This document shows, piece after piece, positions 9,040-16,140 of a stretch of 64,000 nt of DNA. Within the stretch, counting starts at the first letter, position 1. Each line of letters starts with the position of its first letter. The stretch lies in contig JADJWQ010000006.1 of the NCBI GenBank assembly GCA_016716265.1, positions 310,001-374,000 of the forward strand, in the 5' to 3' direction. The notes beneath the pieces were generated by a model. That model saw nothing but the letters and a program-made list of their open reading frames with translations, was not told the DNA's origin and did not search any database. Made by a program: the position numbers and the translations under genes. Source of the stretch: Planctomycetota bacterium (GTDB lineage: Bacteria; Planctomycetota; UBA1135; UBA2386).

Positions 9040-10215
9040 TCAGCCGAGCGCGGTGATCCCCGGCAGCGCGCGGCCCTCCAACAGCTCGAGGCTCGCGCCG
9101 CCGCCGGTCGACACGTGGTCGATCCGGTCCTCGACGCCGCACTGCTCGACCGCCGCGACCGAGTCGCCACCGCCGACGACCGAGAACGCACTGCTGTCGG
9201 CAACGGCGCGCGCGATCGCCTCGGTGCCCCGTCGGAACGGGGCCATCTCGAACACGCCCATCGGCCCGTTCCAGACGATCGTCTTGGCGGTGGCGATCCG
9301 GGCGCGGTAGGCGGCGATCGTCTCCGGACCGATGTCGAGGCCCATCAGGTCGACGGGCACGCCCGGCCCGTGCACGCTCGCGGGCGACGACTCGGCGAAC
9401 TCGGCCGCGCAGACGTGGTCGGTCGGCAGCAGCAACGCGACGCCGCGCTGCTGGCACAGCTCGCGGACGCGCCGCGCGTCGTCGAACAGCTCGGCCTCGC
9501 ACAGCGACCGACCGATCGGCACGCCTGCCTGGGCGAGGAACGTGTAGGCCATCGCACCGCCGATCAGCACCGCGTCGACCTTCTCGACCAGGTGCAGCAG
9601 GACGGGCAGCTTGTCGCTGACCTTCGCGCCACCGAGCACCGCGACCAACGGCCGTGCGGGCGCCTCGAGCACCTTCGCGAACGCGTCGATCTCGGCCTCG
9701 AGCAGCAGTCCCGCAGCGGACGGCAGGTGCTCGGTCACGCCCGCGACGCTCGCGTGCGCGCGGTGCGACGTGCCGAACGCGTCGTTGACGTAGGCGTCGG
9801 CGAGCTTCGCCAGCGCCGCCGCGAACGCGGGATCACCCTTCTCCTCCTCGGGGTGGAAGCGCAGGTTCTCGAGCACGAGCACCTCGCGCGCCTGCAGCGC
9901 GGCGGCCGCGGCCTCGGCGACCGGACCGACACACTCGGCGACCGCCTTGACGGTCACGCCGGGCAGCAGCTCGCCGAGCCGATCGGCGGCGGGCTTCATC
10001 CGCATCGACTCGACGACCTTGCCCTTCGGCCGGCCGAGGTGCGACATCAGGATCGGCCGCGCGCCGCGGTCGAGCAGCGCGCGGATCGTCGGCAGCGACG
10101 CGCGGATGCGCGCGTCGCTGGTGACGTGCAGCCGGTCGTCCAGCGGCACGTTGAAGTCGACGCGTACCAGCACCTTCTTGCCGGCGACGTCGAGGTCCGA
10201 GAGACGGCGGGCCAT
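9040..10215 (-). CDS. pgk: phosphoglycerate kinase
   Basis: Pgk transfers phosphate from 1,3-bisphosphoglycerate to ADP in glycolysis. The 391-residue product is full length: VLVRVDFNVPLD near the N-terminus, HLGRPKG, the LENLRFHPEEE block, GGAKVSDK, and the nucleotide-binding loop GGGDSVAA near the C-terminus. It is downstream of gap on the same strand, the usual glycolytic pair, separated by 114 nt that hold a stop-anchored tandem repeat. The start follows a CCAGGAGC ribosome-binding site on the minus strand. Confidence 0.96.
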   Translation of the reverse strand: MARRLSDLDVAGKKVLVRVDFNVPLDDRLHVTSDARIRASLPTIRALLDRGARPILMSHLGRPKGKVVESMRMKPAADRLGELLPGVTVKAVAECVGPVAEAAAAALQAREVLVLENLRFHPEEEKGDPAFAAALAKLADAYVNDAFGTSHRAHASVAGVTEHLPSAAGLLLEAEIDAFAKVLEAPARPLVAVLGGAKVSDKLPVLLHLVEKVDAVLIGGAMAYTFLAQAGVPIGRSLCEAELFDDARRVRELCQQRGVALLLPTDHVCAAEFAESSPASVHGPGVPVDLMGLDIGPETIAAYRARIATAKTIVWNGPMGVFEMAPFRRGTEAIARAVADSSAFSVVGGGDSVAAVEQCGVEDRIDHVSTGGGASLELLEGRALPGITALG

Positions 10216-10241
10216 CGGTGTCGATGCTCCTGGTCGGGATG

Positions 10242-10335
10242 AGGAATGCGGCCGGGTTCAGGAATGCGGCCGGGTTCAGGATTACGGCCGGGTTCAGGAT
10301 TACGGCCGGGTTCAGGAATGCGGCCGGGTTCAGGA
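10242..10335. repeat. 18-bp tandem repeat anchored on the gap stop codon
   Basis: Five tandem 18 bp units (AGGAATGCGGCCGGGTTC, two of them with ATTAC for AATGC) fill 10242-10331 and run into the gap stop codon (10330-10332). Read on the minus strand from gap, every unit boundary is TGA in the gap frame: the real stop, then TGA at 10312, 10294, 10276 and 10258. The two variant units also contain an in-frame TAA. The array therefore presents a series of in-frame stops after gap. Confidence 0.93.
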
Positions 10336-11340
10336 ACCCAGCTCGTGGGCCTTGGTCAGCAGGTCGACGACGCGGTGGCTGTAGCCCCACTCGTTGTCGT
10401 ACCAGCTGATGACCTTGACCAGCCGGCCGCCGTCGCTGGCCATCGTGCTGAGGCCGTCGACGATCGAGCTGCGCGCGTCGTGGACGATGTCCGACGACAC
10501 GATCGGCTCCTCGGTGTAGCCGAGGATGCCCTTCAGCGGCCCGGCGGCGGCAGCCTTCAATGCCGCATTGACCTCCGCGACCGAGGCCGGGCGGGCGAGG
10601 TTGGCGGTCAGGTCGACGACCGAGCCGTCCGGCACCGGCACGCGCATCGCGAAGCCGTCGAGCTTGCCCTGCAGCGCGGGGATGACCTTGCCCACGGCGC
10701 GGGCGGCACCGGTCGTCGTCGGGATGATGTTGGCGGCCGCCGCGCGGGCCCGGCGCAGATCCTTGTGGATCATGTCCGCCGTCCGTTGGTCGTTCGTGTA
10801 GGCGTGCACGGTCGTCATCAGGCCGCGCTCGATGCCGAACGCGTCGTGCAGCACCTTGGCGACCGGCGCGAGACAGTTGGTCGTGCAGGACGCATTGGAG
10901 ATGACCTTGTGCTCCGCCTTCAGCATCTCGTCGTTGACGCCGAGCACGATCATCGCGTCGACCTCGCCCTTCGGCGGCACGGTCAGCAGCACCTTCTTCG
11001 CACCGGCAGCGACGTGCTTCATGCAGCCATCGCGGTCCTTGAACACGCCGGTCGACTCGACGACGAAATCGATGCCGTGAGCGCGCCAGGGCAGCGCCGC
11101 CGGGTCCTTCTCGCCGAGCACCTTCGTCACCTTGCCGTCGACGACGATCTGTCCGTCGCCCGCCTCGACCGTCGCGGGCATCCGCCCGTGCACGGTGTCG
11201 TACTTCAGCAGGTGCGCCAGCGACGTCGCGTCCGCGAGGTCGTTGATCGCGACGATCTCGTAGCCACCGCGCTCGTGCAGCACGCGGAACACGAGGCGGC
11301 CGATGCGGCCGAAACCGTTGATGGCGATGCGGATGGCCAT
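10330..11340 (-). CDS. gap: glyceraldehyde-3-phosphate dehydrogenase, type I
   Basis: Oxidises glyceraldehyde 3-phosphate to 1,3-bisphosphoglycerate with NAD. The 336-residue protein shows the Rossmann motif NGFGRIGR at residues 7-14, an acidic residue after the second strand (AINDLAD) that favours NAD over NADP, and the catalytic-Cys block SNASCTTNC. The C-terminal WYDNEWGYSHRVVDL block is intact. It lies upstream of pgk in a gap-pgk unit and is divergent from tilS across a 124 nt gap. Its stop codon is the first of a series of in-frame TGAs. Confidence 0.96.
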   Translation of the reverse strand: MAIRIAINGFGRIGRLVFRVLHERGGYEIVAINDLADATSLAHLLKYDTVHGRMPATVEAGDGQIVVDGKVTKVLGEKDPAALPWRAHGIDFVVESTGVFKDRDGCMKHVAAGAKKVLLTVPPKGEVDAMIVLGVNDEMLKAEHKVISNASCTTNCLAPVAKVLHDAFGIERGLMTTVHAYTNDQRTADMIHKDLRRARAAAANIIPTTTGAARAVGKVIPALQGKLDGFAMRVPVPDGSVVDLTANLARPASVAEVNAALKAAAAGPLKGILGYTEEPIVSSDIVHDARSSIVDGLSTMASDGGRLVKVISWYDNEWGYSHRVVDLLTKAHELGS

Positions 11341-11464
11341 GGGCGAGCGGATCTCCAGGACAGTAGGGGTGCGGTCAGGGACGGGAATCGGGTCCGGCGG
11401 TCGAGGTTAGACGCCGGAGCGCGCCGCACAACGGTTCGTCGGCTACGGTCTTTCCACGAGTGCG

Positions 11465-12889
11465 ATGTGTGAGCCCACCGGTCGACTGCTGGCTGCCCTG
11501 CGCGAGCTCGGCGCCGCCGAGGTCCGCGCGGACCTGTGGATCGCCTGCTCGGGGGGCGCCGATTCGACGGCCCTGGTGCTGCACGTCGCGGCGCTGCGCG
11601 ACAGCGGGCGGCTCGCGGGGACCGTCGGCCTGTTGCACGTCGACCACGCCCAGCACGACCGCAGCGAGACGGCGGGACGGGCGGTCGCCGCGCTGGCGGC
11701 GCGGTGCGGCATGGCGCTCCGCGCCGCGCGTCTCGACCTGCCGCGCGGGGCCGCCGAGGCCGCGCTCCGCGACGCCCGCTACCGTGCGTTCGCGACGCTG
11801 CTCGCCGACCGGCCGGCCGCGCGCGTGTTGACCGCGCACCACGCGGACGACGTGCTCGAGACCGTCGTGTTCCGCGCGCGCCGCGGCGCCGGCCGGCGCG
11901 GCTGGGCCGGCATCCCGCCGCGCCGCGCGCTGCCGGGCGGACCGCTCGTGCTCCGCCCCGCGCTCGCGGTGCGCCGGGGCGCGCTGCGCGCGATCCTCGC
12001 GGCCCATCCCGACGTCGCGGTCGTCGACGACCCCACCAATCGCGACCTTCGGCTCGCCCGCAACCACGTGCGCCACGTCGTGCTCCCGGCGCTGCGCGCG
12101 CGCCACGGCGCGGGGCTCGACCAGCGGCTCCTGGACATCGTCGCCCGCGCGCGCGACCGGGTCCGCGAGCGCGAGGCACGCGCCCGCCGAACGCTGGCGG
12201 CGTGCGCCTGCCAGCGCGCGCCGTGGCACATCGACCTGACGCTCGCCGACCGCACGACGCCGCCGGAGCTCGAGGAGCTCGCGCGGCTCGTGCACGCGGC
12301 GCTGTGCGGTTCCGCGCCGGGGACGGTGTGGCTCCACCGCGTCGTCGGGCTCGCGGCCGCCCCGCGCGGCGCGCGCGTCGCCGCGGCGGCCGATCTGCTG
12401 GTGGAGCGCACGGCGGACGGCCTCGCGTTCGTCGCGACCGGCCGCGCGCCCCCACCGCCAGCCGAGCCGGTGTCGCTCGGCGCCGGTGCGGCGCCGACGC
12501 CGTTCGGCGCGACCGAGTGGGTGTGCGAGGTGCTGGCCGACGCGGTGCCGGTCGACGCACCGCCCACGGCCGGCCCGGCGTTCCGCGCCGAGCTGTCCGC
12601 CGCGGTGCTCGTCGGCGCCCGCTTGCGCGTGAGGCGCGCGGGCGACGCACTGCGCATCGACGCCACCGGCCGCGGGCGACCGCTGAAGGAGCTGCACGCC
12701 CGCGCGTCGGTCCCGAGCTGGGACCGCCATCGGCTCCCGCTGCTCGCCGCCGCCGACGACCGCCCGCTGTGGGTACCGGGGGTCGGCGTCGATGCGGCCG
12801 CGCGCCCGCGCGGGGCCACCGCGCGCCGCGTCGTCGCGATCCGCTGCCGCGCCGCCTGTGGCATCGATCTGCCACCCCCCGCATACTGA
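11465..12889 (+). CDS. tilS: tRNA(Ile)-lysidine synthase
   Basis: TilS attaches lysine to cytidine 34 of the AUA-decoding tRNA(Ile), changing its codon and amino-acid specificity; the gene is normally essential. The PP-loop SGGADST lies at residues 29-35, followed by LLHVDHAQH and the HHADDVLETV block. The C-terminal TilS domain is recognisable from RVRRAGDALR through LWVPGVGV. The length (474 aa) is normal. The protein is unusually Arg/Ala-rich, in keeping with the local GC content. A TACGGT hexamer at 11444-11449 is a possible -10 element. Confidence 0.92.
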   Translation: MCEPTGRLLAALRELGAAEVRADLWIACSGGADSTALVLHVAALRDSGRLAGTVGLLHVDHAQHDRSETAGRAVAALAARCGMALRAARLDLPRGAAEAALRDARYRAFATLLADRPAARVLTAHHADDVLETVVFRARRGAGRRGWAGIPPRRALPGGPLVLRPALAVRRGALRAILAAHPDVAVVDDPTNRDLRLARNHVRHVVLPALRARHGAGLDQRLLDIVARARDRVREREARARRTLAACACQRAPWHIDLTLADRTTPPELEELARLVHAALCGSAPGTVWLHRVVGLAAAPRGARVAAAADLLVERTADGLAFVATGRAPPPPAEPVSLGAGAAPTPFGATEWVCEVLADAVPVDAPPTAGPAFRAELSAAVLVGARLRVRRAGDALRIDATGRGRPLKELHARASVPSWDRHRLPLLAAADDRPLWVPGVGVDAAARPRGATARRVVAIRCRAACGIDLPPPAY

Positions 12890-12979
12890 CCCGTGATCGG
12901 GAGACGTGCGGCGAGGCCCCTCCGCCGTCGCTTTCGGTTCGCGCGGGCGCGGTCTCGCACGCCGCGTCCACCGACGCCC

Positions 12980-15619
12980 ATGTTCGAACTCACGATCACG
13001 TACGGTCCCGGCCGGGGTTCCTCGGTCCAGCTCGACGAGCAGGGCTCCTGCACGATCGGCAGCGGCGAGGAAGCGACGCTGCGCGTCGGCGGCAGCGCCC
13101 CGGAACTCGCCGTCGAGGTCAAGCCGCTCAAGGGTGGCGGCTTCGGGGCGAAGACGCTGGCCGGCCCGTTCGTCCTCGACGGCCAGCCGACGACGGCAGC
13201 CCGCCTCGAGCCCGGCGCCGTGCTGACGGTGGGCAACTGCGAGATCCGCTACGGCCCGTCGCAGCTCGCCGGCGTGCCGCGCATGATCGGCGGGTTCGAG
13301 GTCCTCGGCGTGCTCGGCAGGGGCGGCATGGGGATCGTCTACCGCGCCCGGCAGCTGAGCCTCGACCGCGAGGTGGCGCTGAAGCTGCTGTCGCGTGAGC
13401 GCACCAGCGACCCCGAGTTCGTCGGCCGCTTCCAGGCCGAGGCGCGCCACGCCGCGCGCCTGCACCACCCGAACGTCGTGCAGGTGTTCGACGTCGACCG
13501 CGATGGCGATCTCTACTTCTACTCGATGGAGCTGATGGACGGCGGCTCCGTCGAGCAGCGGTTGAAGCGCGACGGGAAGGTGCCGGTCGAGGAGGCGGTG
13601 CGCATCGTCGCGGACGCGGCGCGCGGGCTCGCGTTCGCCGAGCAGATGCGGGTGATCCACCGCGACATCAAGCCCGACAACCTGATGGTCGACCGGCACG
13701 GCCACGTGAAGCTGGCGGACCTCGGTCTCGCACACGCTGGCGATGCCGACGTGACCCGCGTGGTCGGCACCCCGCACTTCATGTCGCCGGAGCAGATCCA
13801 GCGCAAGCCGATGGATCACCGGAGCGACCTGTACTCGCTCGGCTGCACGTTCTTCCGGCTGGTCACCGGTCAGACTCCGTTCCAGGGTGCGACGGTCAAG
13901 GAGATCGTGCGCGGCCACGTGACCGAGCCGGCACCGCGCGCCGACGCGATCGACCCGCAGATCCCGGCGGCGGTCGCGACGATCGTCGAGCGGCTCCTGC
14001 AGAAGGACCCGGACGACCGCTACCAGTCGGCCACCGAGCTGCTGGAGGATCTCGACGATCTCTCCCGGCCGGAGCTCCGCCGCGGCCCGTGGATCGCTCT
14101 CGCGATCGTCGCGGTCCTCGCCGCTGCCGGCGCATTGTATTGGGCATTGACCCGGCCGAGCTCCAACGGCGGCGAGACCGTCGTGGAATACGTCAACGAC
14201 CCCGACGCCGAGCGGACCCGCGAGGAGAACCGCCAGCTCGAAGCCGACCGCGCGCGCCTCGCGGTGCTGGCCCGGCACGTCGAGGGCGAGGAGCTCGCCA
14301 GCGAGCTCGAGCGCATCGCGCGCGAGCACGCCGGCACGCGCGCGGCGGACGAAGCTGCGACACAGGCGCGCGGGATCCGCGCCGACCTGCAGCGCCGCGC
14401 CGAGGAGCGCGCGCGGCGGCGGGCCGCGATCGAGGGCGCGGTCTCGGCACTGCGCGAGGCCTACCGGAAGGCGATCGATGACGGCGATCTGCCGGCCGCG
14501 CTCGGCGTGCTCGACGGCGAGCCGGAGGACGCCACGGTCCGCGACGCCAGCGAGCTGCGCGACGCGCGCGGCGAGCTCCGCGCCGACCTCGGCACCCGTG
14601 CCGCCGCGCGCATCGAGGAGCTGAAGGGCGCGGTCGATCAGGCGCTGCAGGTGCAAGACCCCGACGACGGCCAGGCGCGCCTCGCCGCGCTCGCCGCGCT
14701 GGTCGAGGAGGGCACCGCCTGGCCGAGCGCGCTGCTCGGCGACGAGCAGGCGCTGCGCGGCTTCGTCGGCGACCGCCGGACGCGGCTCGCCGCACTGCGC
14801 AAGGAGCTGGCGAGTTCGGCCGAAGCCTTCGCATGGCGCCGCGTGCGCGACGCGCTGATCGACGAAGCCGGACCGCTCCGCAGCGCCGTCGGCTTCCGCC
14901 CGGGCGCCGGCGGCGCCGCGCTGCGCGAGCTGGCGACACGGGAGTCGGACTACTCCGCCGGCACCGCGCTGCAGCCGCTCGCGGAGGCGTTCGAGGCTGC
15001 CGAACAGTGGCTCGCGCGCTTTCGCGCGGCACTCGGCGACGGTCTGGTCACGGTCGCGTTGCCCGACGAGGAGGAGCCCGCGACCGCCGTCGCCCTGCAG
15101 CTCGGTGGCGACGGCGCGGGGCTCCAGCTGCGCGCCGGCACGCGCCTGCGACCGCGCGACGTGACGATCGACCTCGCCGCGCTGCGCGCCGATCCCGACC
15201 GCTACCTACCGCCGCTGCCCGGCGTGGCCGACACCGCGGCGGCCGAGCAGCGCGCGGCGCTGCTGACGGTCCTCGGCTGGTCGGAGCACATGCTCGCGGC
15301 GGCCGACTACCTGCGTTCGCTCGACGCGGCGGACGACGACTCGGGCACCGGCGACGGCGCGTTCGCGGTCGCCGACGAGCCGCTGCGACTCGCCGGTGAG
15401 TCGCTCGCCGCACTGGTCGCGGCATCGACCGGGGGCAGCGACGGCGGCGCCGCTCCGGCCGGCTGGCCGGCCGCGCTGCGCACCGAGGTCGCCGCGATGC
15501 GCCAGGTCGCCCGCACGCTGCGCGCGCTGAGCGCGCGGCGCAACCTGACCGCCGCGGGCCTGACGGAGCAGCTGTTGAACCGCTTCGGCACGACGATCAC
15601 GGTCCGCGTGCTGCGCTGA
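12980..15619 (+). CDS. Ser/Thr protein kinase with FHA-like N-terminus and membrane anchor
   Basis: Hanks-type protein kinase of 879 residues. Residues 1-92 resemble a small FHA-like beta-sandwich (phosphothreonine-binding fold). The kinase domain starts near 104, with the Gly-rich loop LGRGGMGIVY, ALKLL holding the ATP-binding Lys, the catalytic loop HRDIKPDN, a DLG in place of DFG, and the HFMSPEQ activation segment. One membrane helix follows (WIALAIVAVLAAAGALYWAL), then about 480 residues of charged, helical, coiled-coil-like sequence predicted outside the membrane. Substrate unknown. I placed the start at 12980 (MFELTITYG), not at the in-frame upstream codons that encode only basic sequence. 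It is followed by the sigma-factor fusion. Confidence 0.88.
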   Translation: MFELTITYGPGRGSSVQLDEQGSCTIGSGEEATLRVGGSAPELAVEVKPLKGGGFGAKTLAGPFVLDGQPTTAARLEPGAVLTVGNCEIRYGPSQLAGVPRMIGGFEVLGVLGRGGMGIVYRARQLSLDREVALKLLSRERTSDPEFVGRFQAEARHAARLHHPNVVQVFDVDRDGDLYFYSMELMDGGSVEQRLKRDGKVPVEEAVRIVADAARGLAFAEQMRVIHRDIKPDNLMVDRHGHVKLADLGLAHAGDADVTRVVGTPHFMSPEQIQRKPMDHRSDLYSLGCTFFRLVTGQTPFQGATVKEIVRGHVTEPAPRADAIDPQIPAAVATIVERLLQKDPDDRYQSATELLEDLDDLSRPELRRGPWIALAIVAVLAAAGALYWALTRPSSNGGETVVEYVNDPDAERTREENRQLEADRARLAVLARHVEGEELASELERIAREHAGTRAADEAATQARGIRADLQRRAEERARRRAAIEGAVSALREAYRKAIDDGDLPAALGVLDGEPEDATVRDASELRDARGELRADLGTRAAARIEELKGAVDQALQVQDPDDGQARLAALAALVEEGTAWPSALLGDEQALRGFVGDRRTRLAALRKELASSAEAFAWRRVRDALIDEAGPLRSAVGFRPGAGGAALRELATRESDYSAGTALQPLAEAFEAAEQWLARFRAALGDGLVTVALPDEEEPATAVALQLGGDGAGLQLRAGTRLRPRDVTIDLAALRADPDRYLPPLPGVADTAAAEQRAALLTVLGWSEHMLAAADYLRSLDAADDDSGTGDGAFAVADEPLRLAGESLAALVAASTGGSDGGAAPAGWPAALRTEVAAMRQVARTLRALSARRNLTAAGLTEQLLNRFGTTITVRVLR

Positions 15620-16140
15620 CGGTGCGCGCCGCGGAGCTGCGCGCGACAGCGTCGCGAACGTGGCTCCCGTGCACCCGGCTGGCTCGCGGCAGACCACCGA
15701 CGACGACGGCGACGGCGACGTCGGAGAGGCCGGCCAGCGGACTCCTCGGACGCGGGCGACCGCATCATGGCCGACGGTCATCGCGATCGCTCCACCGAGG
15801 CGCACGCAGACCCGCTCGAGTGTGGGCTACAGGCCGTCGGGCGACGCCGGCCCGACCTCGCGCGGCGAGTCGGATCGTCGCTTCGGGGCGCCAGCCGGCA
15901 CGGGCCCGGAGCGCGGCGCGTTCGAACTCGGACGCCACGCGGGGCGCCCGAGAGTCCCGGGGACCCGTACGGGTTCTCGCCGGTCGCCAGCGCAAGCGGC
16001 GCGGCCGTGCCGGCGGGGCTGGCCCTCGACCCGGTCGCGCTGGCGGCTCCCTGCGCCGAAGCTGGCGGGTGCACGCGGCCGGCGCAGCGGCTGCGATTTC
16101 TGCGAACCCGATCCAGACCCCGCGGTGTCTCGCGGTCGCA
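15620..16140. other. 521-bp gap before the sigma-factor fusion
   Basis: I see no gene on either strand. Open frames exist but their composition is that of random GC-rich sequence. No repeat, terminator or clear promoter stands out. Confidence 0.6.

Noticed and set aside
10242..10335. Possible CRISPR-like array
   Set aside because: The units are directly adjacent with no spacers, and no cas genes are present; it is a simple tandem repeat.
11375..14656. 1093-codon open frame on the minus strand opposite tilS and the kinase
   Set aside because: Antisense shadow of two well-supported genes; low-complexity composition and no domain.
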